A stretch of 29,175 bases of DNA from a bacterium (GTDB taxonomy: Bacteria > Desulfobacterota > JAPLJL01). The position numbers and the translations under genes are program-made. Every line of letters begins with the position of its first letter. Position 1 is the first letter of the stretch. Positions 7,918-16,478 of the stretch are shown here, in pieces. The stretch covers positions 1-29,175 of the forward strand of contig JAQTNV010000041.1 in assembly GCA_028713675.1 (NCBI GenBank), given 5' to 3'. A model generated the notes under the pieces. It was not told the DNA's origin and searched no databases. It was given only the letters and a program-made list of their open reading frames with translations.

Positions 7918-9165
7918 TTAGTCTTTTCCCTTTTCGAATCCCATCGACTCGGCCACCAGCTGCATGATGTCCACCACCCGGAACTTGTGGTCCTCGCGCG
8001 ACTTGGCCGCGTCCCCCAGGTTGTTCTCGCAGAACGGACAGCAGGAAACAATCGTATCCGCCTTGGTCACGTCCCGGGCCTCGTCCAGCCTCAGGTTGGC
8101 CGTCTCCATCGCCAGATCCGGGTAGGCCGTCTTCACGCCTCCCCCGCAGCCGCAGCACAGGGAATACTGCCGGATCCGCTCCATCTCCTTGAAGTTCACC
8201 CCCGGAATCGACTGCAGCACCCGCCGCGGCGGATCGAAGATCTGGCTGTATCTCCCGATATGGCAGGGATCATGGTAGGTGGCCACGATCGGAAGCTCCT
8301 TCTCAAAATTGATGTCGCCCTCCTGGATCAGGCGGTCGAGGAACTCAACCACATGCAGGATCTCGAACTTCAGGTCCCCGGCGTAGTTATGGGCGAAGGT
8401 GGAATGGCAGCCCGAACAGGCCGTGACCATGGTCTGGATCCCCAGGCCGTTCAGCATCTCGATGTTTTCCCGGCGGTACTTCTCGAACATCTCGTTCGCC
8501 CCGGTCCGAAGGGCCGTGGAGCCGCAGCACCTCTCCTTCGCACCCAGGATCCCGAAATCCACCCCCGCCAGGCTCAAGACCCGCGCCGCCGTCTCGGCCA
8601 CCGGGATCAGGTCCGACACGTACGACTCGTTGCAGCCCACGTAAAATAGGACCTTGACCTTGTCCTTCCCGGCCTCCTTGATGTTCACGTCCCGCAGGCG
8701 CTTCGCCCAGCGGGCCCGCGCCGCCCGGGGCGAAAGCCAGGGATTGTCATAGTTCAGGATCGACTGGATCAGGGTCTGGTGGGCCGGCATCGGCCCTTCC
8801 TTGTTCACGATGTAGTTCCGGAGGGCCATCATCGCGTTGGCCGGCTCCAGGTCCTTGACCGCATTGCAGATCTCCTGGCAGTTTCCGCAGATCGTGCAGG
8901 TAAAAATAATCTTCTTCAGGTAATCGTCGATCTCCAGCTCGGGCGGGTCGCAGGTCAGGGCCCGCACGATCTCCTGGGTCCCCGTCCCGGCGTAGGACTC
9001 GAACACATGCTTGATGTTCCGGGGACAGCAATCGGAATATTTATGGCTCTGCAGAAAATCGGGATGGGTCATCCGGCACATCCCGCACCGGATGCATTTC
9101 CAGGCGTCGTTGCGGTACTCGAAAAGAGGCTTGATATTCCGCGCGATCTTCGCATTATATGCCAT
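7918..9165 (-). CDS. CCG-domain iron-sulfur oxidoreductase subunit, copy 1
   Basis: 415 residues, related to the GlcF/GlpC/HdrD group that passes electrons from a flavoprotein. The N-terminal ferredoxin-like part has C24-x2-C27-x2-C30 followed, after a long gap, by C47-Pro, and then a standard C90-x2-C93-x2-C96-x3-C100. Two CCG domains follow: C178, CC213-214G, C250-x2-C253 and C301, CC337-338G, C376-x2-C379. This pattern binds one or two [4Fe-4S] clusters at each end and, in HdrB/HdrD, a special catalytic cluster. There is no signal peptide or membrane helix, so it is cytosolic. A strong GGGAGGAGG stands before the ATG. The gene is 21 bases downstream of the flavoprotein gene, clearly the same operon. 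The electron acceptor is unknown. It is identical in sequence to the copy at 12269-13516. Confidence 0.92.
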   Translation of the reverse strand: MAYNAKIARNIKPLFEYRNDAWKCIRCGMCRMTHPDFLQSHKYSDCCPRNIKHVFESYAGTGTQEIVRALTCDPPELEIDDYLKKIIFTCTICGNCQEICNAVKDLEPANAMMALRNYIVNKEGPMPAHQTLIQSILNYDNPWLSPRAARARWAKRLRDVNIKEAGKDKVKVLFYVGCNESYVSDLIPVAETAARVLSLAGVDFGILGAKERCCGSTALRTGANEMFEKYRRENIEMLNGLGIQTMVTACSGCHSTFAHNYAGDLKFEILHVVEFLDRLIQEGDINFEKELPIVATYHDPCHIGRYSQIFDPPRRVLQSIPGVNFKEMERIRQYSLCCGCGGGVKTAYPDLAMETANLRLDEARDVTKADTIVSCCPFCENNLGDAAKSREDHKFRVVDIMQLVAESMGFEKGKD

Positions 9166-9186
9166 GTTTTCCTCCTCCCTTTATAC

Positions 9187-12081
9187 TTATTCGGTTTTCT
9201 TCCCCGTAAATTCCGTCTTGAAATCGATCACCCCCGGATGCATCAGGTCGGCCGGGTCCATGACCTTCCGGAACCGCTTGAAGATTTCGGTGTAAACCCC
9301 CCAGCGGGAAAGCTGCATCTCCCCCAGGTCATGCAGGTTCCGGATGAAAAGCCCGCCGTGGTCGAGCTGGAGCTCGCCCGCCTTGCGCACGATCTTGGCG
9401 GCCCGTTTGATCGTGTCGGGGTTGCCGTGGTCCCACCACCAGTCGAACTCGCAGGCGCCGCCGCGGGCGAAGGGCATCGGCCCCTGGATACCGCACCCGG
9501 ACATGGCCATCTCGATGCTGAACTTGGGATCGGCCGGCCTCCAGTACTTATCGATCTGCTGCTTCCACTGCTGGGCGATTTCCGGGACCTTTTCCACTTT
9601 GAGGTAGCAGGCCAGCCACTGGAAGGACCCCCGGTAGGCGGTCAGCTTGTTGCCCCGGGTCCCGAGGCTCCGTTTCATCTGGTCGTTGTGGGCGAGGTCC
9701 GGATTCCCGAGTGTGGCCGGGTCGATTACGGTCATCCCGTATTTCTCCGCGATCTGCTCGAATCTTTTCGTCCTGATTTCAACCTGTTTTTCATCCAGTC
9801 CCGAGAAAAGCGCGAGGAAAAAGTGTTTGGGGACCACCTCCACCACGTTGAGGGGATCGGCTCCGACCAGGCTGGCCGTGCCCGCGGCCAGAATCCCGGG
9901 GTGGAACTTGTACGTGTACTCGGCCAGGTTGTCCTGGCAGACATCATACATCGTGTTGCAGGAATTCTGGCAGTCGGTGTAATCATCCACGAAGGAAGCC
10001 GCGCCCAGGATCCGCTCGCCCTTCAACTCGGGGAAAAGCTTGATCCGCATCTCCGTGCAGATCCCGAAGGCCCCGTCGGCGTTCAGGAACATCCCGGCGA
10101 TCTCCGGGCCGGGACCGTACTGGTAGGCAATCCCGTCCGTCCCGGGAACCGAGTTCGGCCCGACCTCCAGGACCTCGCCGTTCGGGAGAACGAATTTCAT
10201 GTCCACGATCAGCTCGGCGTTGGGGCCGTACTTGGCGGCCGAGCCCGCCCCGCCCCGGGAGACATAGTTGGCCAGGAGGGAAATGCTCCCGAACGTCATC
10301 GGTAAAATCGGCTTGAGCGTGTTGTACTCTTCTTCCAGTTTGTGGCAATCCATCCAGAGCGCCCGCATTTTGACATTCGGCTCGATCACCGCGGTCATGG
10401 AATCGGGGTCGATTTCGACCAGCCGGGTCATCCGGCGGAGGTCCACCATGATCCCCCCGTGCCGGGGCAGGGTCAGGCCCCCGTGGTTGAAGCCCGTGGA
10501 AAGGGGCACCACCGGCAGGCCGTAATCGTATGCCACCTCCATGATCGCCTGGACATCCTTGGTGTTAAGAGGCAAGACCACGACATTCGGGCGCTGGCCC
10601 GTGACAACGGTGAAATCGTGGCCGTAACTGGAAAGATCGGCCGGGCGGTCGCTGACCCATTGATCCCCGATGGCCTTTTTCAGCGCGGCCACCGCCTCCG
10701 TCAGGGTTTCCTGGGTGAGTGGCGGGATATCGAAGTTGGACTTTTCCACCTTCTTCGGGTCAAAAAGATATTCCACCTGGGGGTTCAGAATCCCCTCGGG
10801 ATCCATCAGCTGTTTGATCCGGCGGAGATGGCGCCGGTAGCCGGGGATGGACTTGTAAACCTCCCAGGCCAGGTTGCCCTGGGGCAGATCGAAGAAAGCC
10901 CCGGCCTTCTTCTGAAAGATCTGGAGAGCCAGTCTATCGGTGTCCGCTTTCCCGCCCTCCGGGAAAAGATCGAACATCGAATAGCAGTTCCGGCCCCGGC
11001 AGACGGAAACCAGGCATTCCCCTACTTCCGATTCTGGGAACCTGGCTTCCTGCAGGCTTTTGTTCACCAATCCCCGAAGCTTCAGATTGTTCCGGTAGGC
11101 AGAAAAATAAGCCAGATGGTTCGGGGATGCGGATTTCCAGGCGATATCGATGATGTCGAGAAAATCCTTTTCCCATTCCCGGGCTTCCTTCCCGCCCCGT
11201 TTCTTGACTTCCTTCTCCACCCATTCGTTTTCGTTGTCCGCCAGTTCCGCGAAGGCCTCGATCCCGACCACCAACATGAATTTCGGAAAACCGGCTTTGT
11301 CCTTTTTCAGGATCGACCGGGCGAAGCGGGCGTTCATCCCGAGATATTCCTGCCCGACCTCCAGGCGCGGCACCTCGTGCATGGCCTTGATCAGATCCTC
11401 GTAGCGGTCGAAGCTGAAAACCCGGACCAGGCGCTTTTCCATGCAAGGAAAACAGTAAACCGTAGCCCGGGTAACTATCCCGAAGCTGTCCTCGGAACCG
11501 TAATACCACTTGGAAAGACTGGGGCCGGCGTCTTCTCGAAAATCCACCCCGTCCTCGGAAATTGAGTGGGTCCCGGTCTTGTGGATCCGGCCGTCGGCCA
11601 TGACCACCTTCAGGTTGCTGACCGCCATCTCGGAAAATTTCGCAATCGCCTTCGACACATTGCGGTTGATCAGACATTCCGCCGCGAATTCCGAGCGCGC
11701 CGCCACCGGGGTCATGATCCGTATCCCGTGGGGCTTGAGTTCCTGGTTGATCTGCTCGAAAGTCGCCCCCCGCTGAAAATGCACGGCCAGGTTCCGTTTA
11801 TCAATCCTTTCGATTTTGTTCTGCTTTTTAAAATCAATAATGATGCCGTCGCTGGCCGCAAGCTTGGCCGGCAGGAGGGGGCCGTAGCTGGTATAGACCG
11901 GGACCTTCTCCTTCCCGGCGAAAAGTACCAACTCCTGGACCTCTTCGGTGGAAGCGGGTACGGTTACGACAACCTTGGCTTCCGCCACCTCCCCGTCGAA
12001 ATAAGGCGAAACCGCCTGGGGGTCGGTCACAATCTTATGCTTCCCGATTAACTGGCCAACGCGATCGCTCAATACGCTCAT
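9187..12081 (-). CDS. Tandem-fused FAD-binding oxidoreductase, copy 1
   Basis: 964 residues, about twice the length of a GlcD-type FAD oxidoreductase. Two vanillyl-alcohol-oxidase/GlcD-like modules stand in series. Module 1 (~1-445) has the FAD_binding_4 pattern (VVVTVPASTEEVQELV, FQRGATFEQINQEL) and ends MDPEGILNPQ. Module 2 (~460-964) repeats it (NVVVLPLNTKDVQAIM, PLSTGFNHGG, VDLRRMTR) and ends MDPADLMHP. The glycine-rich FAD loop is clear in module 2 (GFNHGG) but degenerate in module 1 (SYGPLLPAKLA), so module 1 may not bind FAD normally. A cysteine group C704-x3-C708-x6-C715 is conserved in both paralogues. With the CCG protein it probably oxidises a 2-hydroxyacid such as lactate or glycolate; the substrate is inferred from family only. 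AAGGAGGGG precedes the ATG. Confidence 0.9.
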   Translation of the reverse strand: MSVLSDRVGQLIGKHKIVTDPQAVSPYFDGEVAEAKVVVTVPASTEEVQELVLFAGKEKVPVYTSYGPLLPAKLAASDGIIIDFKKQNKIERIDKRNLAVHFQRGATFEQINQELKPHGIRIMTPVAARSEFAAECLINRNVSKAIAKFSEMAVSNLKVVMADGRIHKTGTHSISEDGVDFREDAGPSLSKWYYGSEDSFGIVTRATVYCFPCMEKRLVRVFSFDRYEDLIKAMHEVPRLEVGQEYLGMNARFARSILKKDKAGFPKFMLVVGIEAFAELADNENEWVEKEVKKRGGKEAREWEKDFLDIIDIAWKSASPNHLAYFSAYRNNLKLRGLVNKSLQEARFPESEVGECLVSVCRGRNCYSMFDLFPEGGKADTDRLALQIFQKKAGAFFDLPQGNLAWEVYKSIPGYRRHLRRIKQLMDPEGILNPQVEYLFDPKKVEKSNFDIPPLTQETLTEAVAALKKAIGDQWVSDRPADLSSYGHDFTVVTGQRPNVVVLPLNTKDVQAIMEVAYDYGLPVVPLSTGFNHGGLTLPRHGGIMVDLRRMTRLVEIDPDSMTAVIEPNVKMRALWMDCHKLEEEYNTLKPILPMTFGSISLLANYVSRGGAGSAAKYGPNAELIVDMKFVLPNGEVLEVGPNSVPGTDGIAYQYGPGPEIAGMFLNADGAFGICTEMRIKLFPELKGERILGAASFVDDYTDCQNSCNTMYDVCQDNLAEYTYKFHPGILAAGTASLVGADPLNVVEVVPKHFFLALFSGLDEKQVEIRTKRFEQIAEKYGMTVIDPATLGNPDLAHNDQMKRSLGTRGNKLTAYRGSFQWLACYLKVEKVPEIAQQWKQQIDKYWRPADPKFSIEMAMSGCGIQGPMPFARGGACEFDWWWDHGNPDTIKRAAKIVRKAGELQLDHGGLFIRNLHDLGEMQLSRWGVYTEIFKRFRKVMDPADLMHPGVIDFKTEFTGKKTE

Positions 12082-12105
12082 GTTCCCCTCCTTCAGAATG
12101 CGCCT

Positions 12106-12122
12106 TTGACTAGCTGCGTCAA
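12106..12122. promoter_or_regulatory. Operator-like inverted repeat, operon copy 1
   Basis: TTGAC-TAGCTGC-GTCAA, a 5-base inverted repeat with a 7-base spacer. It sits at the expected transcription start, six bases downstream of the -10 hexamer. An identical 17-mer precedes operon copy 2 although the surrounding leader differs. That conservation points to a regulator-binding site. Confidence 0.6.
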
Positions 12123-12127
12123 GGCCA

Positions 12128-12156
12128 AGTATATAGCACTATTTTTTCATTGGAAA
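12128..12156 (-). promoter_or_regulatory. Sigma-70-like promoter, operon copy 1
   Basis: On the minus strand a -10 hexamer TATACT (12128-12133) and a weak -35 TTTCCA (12151-12156) are separated by 17 bases. The -10 region and the preceding AAAATAGTGCTA are conserved upstream of operon copy 2, and the predicted start lies in the operator-like palindrome. Confidence 0.55.
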
Positions 12157-12178
12157 GCAAGTGAATAATAGCTGCGCG

Positions 12179-12207
12179 AAAAAAAGGGAGGCCGTTTCCG
12201 GCCTCCC
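12179..12207 (-). terminator. Intrinsic terminator of flavoprotein operon copy 2
   Basis: On the minus strand GGGAGGCCG-GAAA-CGGCCTCCC is followed by seven Ts. It lies about 60 bases beyond the stop codon of the second iron-sulfur gene and just upstream of the copy 1 promoter, so it insulates the two tandem operons. It resembles the copy 1 terminator but differs in stem, loop and tail. Confidence 0.87.
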
Positions 12208-12244
12208 CTACGAAAATCATTTTTTAAAGTTTCTGGTTCTGATG

Positions 12245-12265
12245 TTTAGCTTTGACCTTTGAACT
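12245..12265. repeat. 7-base-period repeat, TTGACCT units
   Basis: Three units (tttagct, ttgacct, ttgaact) four bases from the stop codon of the second iron-sulfur gene. The same unit family as 6045-6086, in a shorter form. Confidence 0.5.
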
Positions 12266-12268
12266 ATT

Positions 12269-13516
12269 TTAGTCTTTTCCCTTTTCGAATCCCATCGACT
12301 CGGCCACCAGCTGCATGATGTCCACCACCCGGAACTTGTGGTCCTCGCGCGACTTGGCCGCGTCCCCCAGGTTGTTCTCGCAGAACGGACAGCAGGAAAC
12401 AATCGTATCCGCCTTGGTCACGTCCCGGGCCTCGTCCAGCCTCAGGTTGGCCGTCTCCATCGCCAGATCCGGGTAGGCCGTCTTCACGCCTCCCCCGCAG
12501 CCGCAGCACAGGGAATACTGCCGGATCCGCTCCATCTCCTTGAAGTTCACCCCCGGAATCGACTGCAGCACCCGCCGCGGCGGATCGAAGATCTGGCTGT
12601 ATCTCCCGATATGGCAGGGATCATGGTAGGTGGCCACGATCGGAAGCTCCTTCTCAAAATTGATGTCGCCCTCCTGGATCAGGCGGTCGAGGAACTCAAC
12701 CACATGCAGGATCTCGAACTTCAGGTCCCCGGCGTAGTTATGGGCGAAGGTGGAATGGCAGCCCGAACAGGCCGTGACCATGGTCTGGATCCCCAGGCCG
12801 TTCAGCATCTCGATGTTTTCCCGGCGGTACTTCTCGAACATCTCGTTCGCCCCGGTCCGAAGGGCCGTGGAGCCGCAGCACCTCTCCTTCGCACCCAGGA
12901 TCCCGAAATCCACCCCCGCCAGGCTCAAGACCCGCGCCGCCGTCTCGGCCACCGGGATCAGGTCCGACACGTACGACTCGTTGCAGCCCACGTAAAATAG
13001 GACCTTGACCTTGTCCTTCCCGGCCTCCTTGATGTTCACGTCCCGCAGGCGCTTCGCCCAGCGGGCCCGCGCCGCCCGGGGCGAAAGCCAGGGATTGTCA
13101 TAGTTCAGGATCGACTGGATCAGGGTCTGGTGGGCCGGCATCGGCCCTTCCTTGTTCACGATGTAGTTCCGGAGGGCCATCATCGCGTTGGCCGGCTCCA
13201 GGTCCTTGACCGCATTGCAGATCTCCTGGCAGTTTCCGCAGATCGTGCAGGTAAAAATAATCTTCTTCAGGTAATCGTCGATCTCCAGCTCGGGCGGGTC
13301 GCAGGTCAGGGCCCGCACGATCTCCTGGGTCCCCGTCCCGGCGTAGGACTCGAACACATGCTTGATGTTCCGGGGACAGCAATCGGAATATTTATGGCTC
13401 TGCAGAAAATCGGGATGGGTCATCCGGCACATCCCGCACCGGATGCATTTCCAGGCGTCGTTGCGGTACTCGAAAAGAGGCTTGATATTCCGCGCGATCT
13501 TCGCATTATATGCCAT
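12269..13516 (-). CDS. CCG-domain iron-sulfur oxidoreductase subunit, copy 2
   Basis: The 415-residue product is identical to that of 7918-9165, and the DNA appears identical too: the same shadow frames occur in other phases. It has the same ferredoxin-like cysteine motifs (C24/27/30/47 and C90/93/96/100) and two CCG domains. It follows the second flavoprotein gene by the same 21 bases and has the same GGGAGGAGG ribosome binding site. Identity even at silent positions means recent duplication or gene conversion, whereas the partner flavoprotein has diverged. One inferred consequence is that both flavoproteins can use the same electron-transfer subunit. The identity tract starts at the stop codon; the sequence beyond it is unrelated apart from the terminator type. 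Confidence 0.92.
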   Translation of the reverse strand: MAYNAKIARNIKPLFEYRNDAWKCIRCGMCRMTHPDFLQSHKYSDCCPRNIKHVFESYAGTGTQEIVRALTCDPPELEIDDYLKKIIFTCTICGNCQEICNAVKDLEPANAMMALRNYIVNKEGPMPAHQTLIQSILNYDNPWLSPRAARARWAKRLRDVNIKEAGKDKVKVLFYVGCNESYVSDLIPVAETAARVLSLAGVDFGILGAKERCCGSTALRTGANEMFEKYRRENIEMLNGLGIQTMVTACSGCHSTFAHNYAGDLKFEILHVVEFLDRLIQEGDINFEKELPIVATYHDPCHIGRYSQIFDPPRRVLQSIPGVNFKEMERIRQYSLCCGCGGGVKTAYPDLAMETANLRLDEARDVTKADTIVSCCPFCENNLGDAAKSREDHKFRVVDIMQLVAESMGFEKGKD

Positions 13517-13537
13517 GTTTTCCTCCTCCCTTTATAC

Positions 13538-16432
13538 TTATTCGGTTTTCTTCCCCGTAAATTCCGTCTTGAAATCGATCACCCCCGGATGCATCAGGTC
13601 GGCCGGGTCCATGACCTTCCGGAACCGCTTGAAGATTTCGGTGTAAACCCCCCAGCGGGAAAGCTGCATCTCCCCCAGGTCGTGCATGTTCCGGATGAAA
13701 AGACCGCCGTGGTCGAGCTGGAGCTCGCCCGCCTTGCGCACGATCTTGGCGGCCCGTTTGATCGCGTCGGGGTTGCCGTGGTCCCACCACCAGTCCATCT
13801 CGCAGGTTCCCGCGCGGGCGAAGGGCAGCGGCCCCTGGATGTCGCACCCGGACATGGCCATCTCGACGTTGAATTTGGGATCGGCCGGCTTCCAATATTT
13901 GGCGATCACCTGCTTCCACTGCTGGTCGATTTCGGGGACCTTTTCGACCTTGAGATAGCAGGCCATCCACTGGAAGGCCCCCCGATAGGCGCAGACCTTG
14001 TTCCCCCGGATCCCGAGGCTCCGTTTCATCGAATCGTTGTGGGCGAGGTCCGGATTCCCGAGCGCCGCCGGGTCAATTATGGTCATCCCGTATCTCTCCG
14101 AGATCTGCTCAAACCTCTTGGCTTTTATTTCGAGCTGTTTTTCGTCCAGCCCCGAGAAAAGACAGAGGAGGAAATGCTTGGGGACAACTTCCACCACGTT
14201 GAGAGGGTCGCCGCCGACCATGAGGGCCGTGCCCGCGGACAGCACTCCGTGATGGAACTTGTATGTGAACTCGGCGAAGTTGTCCTGGCAGACGTCATAC
14301 ATGGCGTTGCAGGAATTCTGGCAGTCGGTGTAATCATCCACGAAGGAAGCAGAGCCCAGGATCCGCTCGCCCTTCAACTCGGGGAAAAGCTTGATCCGCA
14401 TCTCCGTGCAGATCCCGAAGGCCCCGTCGGCGTTCAGGAACATCCCGGCGATCTCCGGCCCGGGGCCGAACTGATAGGCGATCCCGTCCGTCCCGGGAAC
14501 CGAGTTCGGCCCGATCTCCAGGACCTCGCCGTTCGGGAGAACGAATTTCATGTCCACGATCAGCTCGGCGTTGGGGCCGTACTTGGCGGCCGTGCCCGCC
14601 CCGCCCCGGGAAACGTAGTTGGCCAGGAGGGAAATGCTTCCGAATGTCATCGGTAAAATCGGCTTGAGGACGTTGTACTCTTCCTCCAGCTTGTGGCATT
14701 CCATCCAGAGCGCCCGCATCCGGACGTTCGGCTCGATCCTGGCGGTCATGGAATCGGGGTCGATCTCGACGATCCGGGTCATCCGGCGAAGGTCCACCAG
14801 GATCCCGCCGTGCCGGGGCAGGGCCAGCCCCCCATGGTTGAAGCCGGTGGAAAGGGGCACCACCGGCAGGCCGTAATCGTAGGCCACCTCCATGATCGCC
14901 TGGACATCCTTGGTGTTAAGAGGCAGGACCACGACATTCGGGCGCTGGCCGGGGGTAATCGTAAAATCTCTGGCGTAGCTGGAAAGATCGGCGGGCCGGT
15001 CGCTGACCCATTGTTCCCCGATGGCCTTTTTCAGCGCGGCCACCGCCTCCTGCAGGGTTTCGACGGTAAGGGTAGGAATATCAAACTGGGACTTTTCCGC
15101 CTTCTTCGGGTCGTAGAGATAATCCACCTGGGGGTTCAGAATCCCATCGGGGTCCATCAGCTGTTTGATCCGGCGGAGATGGCGCCGGTAACCGGGGATG
15201 GATTTGTAAATCTCATTGGCCAGCTCGCCCTGGGGCAAATCGAAGAACGCCCCGGCCTTCTTCTGAAATATCTGGATGGCCAGCTTCTCGGCGTTCACCT
15301 TCCCGCCCTCCGGGAAAAGATCGAACATCGAATAGCAGTTCCGGCCCCGGCAGATGGAAACCAGGCATTCCCCCACCTCTGACTCGGGAAAACTGGCTTC
15401 CTGCAGGCTCTTGTTCACCAACCCCCGAAGCTTCAGATTATTCCGGTAAGCTGAGAAGTAGGCCAGATGGCTCGGGGAAGCGGGCTTCCAGGCGGTATCG
15501 ATGATGTCGAGAAAATCCTTTTCCCATTCCCGGGCTTCCTTCCCGCCCCGCTTCCTGACTTCCCTCTCCACCCATTCGTTTTCGTTGTCCGCCATTTCCG
15601 CGAAAGCCTCGATCCCGACCACCAGCAGGAACTTCGGTAAACCGGCTTTGTCCTTTTTCAGGATCGACCGGGCGAAGCGGGCGTTCATGCCGAGGTATTC
15701 CTGCCCGACCTCCAGGCGCGGAACCTCGTGCATGGCCTTGATCAGATCCTCGTAACGGTCGAAGCTGAAAACCCGGACCAGGCGCTTTTCCATGTAGGGG
15801 AAACAATAAATTGTGGCCCGGGTGAAGATCCCCAGGGTGTCCTCGGACCCGTAATACCACTTGGAAAGACTGGGGCCGGCATCTTCCCGGCAATCCACAC
15901 CGTCTTCGGAAATCGAGTGGGTCCCGGTCTTGTGGATCCGGCCGTCGGCCATGACTACCCTCAGGTTGCTGACCGCCATCTCGGAGAATTTCGCGGCTGC
16001 CTTGGATATGTTCCGGCTGATCAGGCATTCCGCCGCCGATTCCGAGCGCGCCGCCACCGGGGTCATGATCCGCATCCCGTGGGGCTTGAGTTCCTGGTTG
16101 ATCTGTTCGAACGTCGCCCCCCGCTGGACATGCACAATCAGGTTTCGTTTATCGATCTTGTCGATTTTTGTCCTCTTTTTGAAATCGATGATGATCCCGT
16201 CGCTGGCCGCGAGCCGGGCCGGCAGGAGGGAGCCGTAGCTGGTATAGACCGGGACCTTTTCCTTTCCGGCGAAGCGCACCAATTCCTGCACCTCCTCGGT
16301 GGAAACCGGCAGGGTCGCCACCACCTTGGCTTCCGCCACCTCCCCGTCGAAGTAAGGCGAAACCGCCTGGGGGTCGGTCACAATCTTATGCTTCCCGATT
16401 AACTGGCCAACGCGATCGCTCAATACGCTCAT
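13538..16432 (-). CDS. Tandem-fused FAD-binding oxidoreductase, copy 2
   Basis: 964 residues, the same length and two-module layout as the copy 1 protein, with no insertions or deletions needed to align them. Substitutions are scattered through both modules, for example around the module 1 FAD loop (SYGSLLPARLA against SYGPLLPAKLA) and in the segment before the last 160 residues (HHGVLSAGTALMVGG against HPGILAAGTASLVGA). The last ~48 codons and the first ~22 codons are identical at DNA level to copy 1. The cysteine group C704/C708/C715 and the GFNHGG loop are kept. Similar but distinct substrates, or different expression conditions, would explain keeping both. The ribosome binding site is AAGGAGGG before the ATG, and the promoter and operator are conserved upstream. 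Confidence 0.9.
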   Translation of the reverse strand: MSVLSDRVGQLIGKHKIVTDPQAVSPYFDGEVAEAKVVATLPVSTEEVQELVRFAGKEKVPVYTSYGSLLPARLAASDGIIIDFKKRTKIDKIDKRNLIVHVQRGATFEQINQELKPHGMRIMTPVAARSESAAECLISRNISKAAAKFSEMAVSNLRVVMADGRIHKTGTHSISEDGVDCREDAGPSLSKWYYGSEDTLGIFTRATIYCFPYMEKRLVRVFSFDRYEDLIKAMHEVPRLEVGQEYLGMNARFARSILKKDKAGLPKFLLVVGIEAFAEMADNENEWVEREVRKRGGKEAREWEKDFLDIIDTAWKPASPSHLAYFSAYRNNLKLRGLVNKSLQEASFPESEVGECLVSICRGRNCYSMFDLFPEGGKVNAEKLAIQIFQKKAGAFFDLPQGELANEIYKSIPGYRRHLRRIKQLMDPDGILNPQVDYLYDPKKAEKSQFDIPTLTVETLQEAVAALKKAIGEQWVSDRPADLSSYARDFTITPGQRPNVVVLPLNTKDVQAIMEVAYDYGLPVVPLSTGFNHGGLALPRHGGILVDLRRMTRIVEIDPDSMTARIEPNVRMRALWMECHKLEEEYNVLKPILPMTFGSISLLANYVSRGGAGTAAKYGPNAELIVDMKFVLPNGEVLEIGPNSVPGTDGIAYQFGPGPEIAGMFLNADGAFGICTEMRIKLFPELKGERILGSASFVDDYTDCQNSCNAMYDVCQDNFAEFTYKFHHGVLSAGTALMVGGDPLNVVEVVPKHFLLCLFSGLDEKQLEIKAKRFEQISERYGMTIIDPAALGNPDLAHNDSMKRSLGIRGNKVCAYRGAFQWMACYLKVEKVPEIDQQWKQVIAKYWKPADPKFNVEMAMSGCDIQGPLPFARAGTCEMDWWWDHGNPDAIKRAAKIVRKAGELQLDHGGLFIRNMHDLGEMQLSRWGVYTEIFKRFRKVMDPADLMHPGVIDFKTEFTGKKTE

Positions 16433-16456
16433 TTTTCCCTCCTTAAAAATGGAAAA

Positions 16457-16473
16457 TTGACTAGCTGCGTCAA
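16457..16473. promoter_or_regulatory. Operator-like inverted repeat, operon copy 2
   Basis: The same TTGAC-TAGCTGC-GTCAA 17-mer as at 12106-12122, again six bases downstream of the -10 hexamer. Leader bases on the gene side are different in the two copies, so the palindrome stands out as retained. Confidence 0.6.
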
Positions 16474-16478
16474 AGGCA

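Noticed and set aside
8779-10305. Long open frame (508 codons) on the plus strand opposite the flavoprotein operon, and its counterpart at 13130-14656
   Set aside because: It is the antisense shadow of GC-rich coding sequence. Its product is low in recognisable motifs, rich in H, G, R and P, and both strands cannot be coding at such length; the minus-strand products have clear domains.
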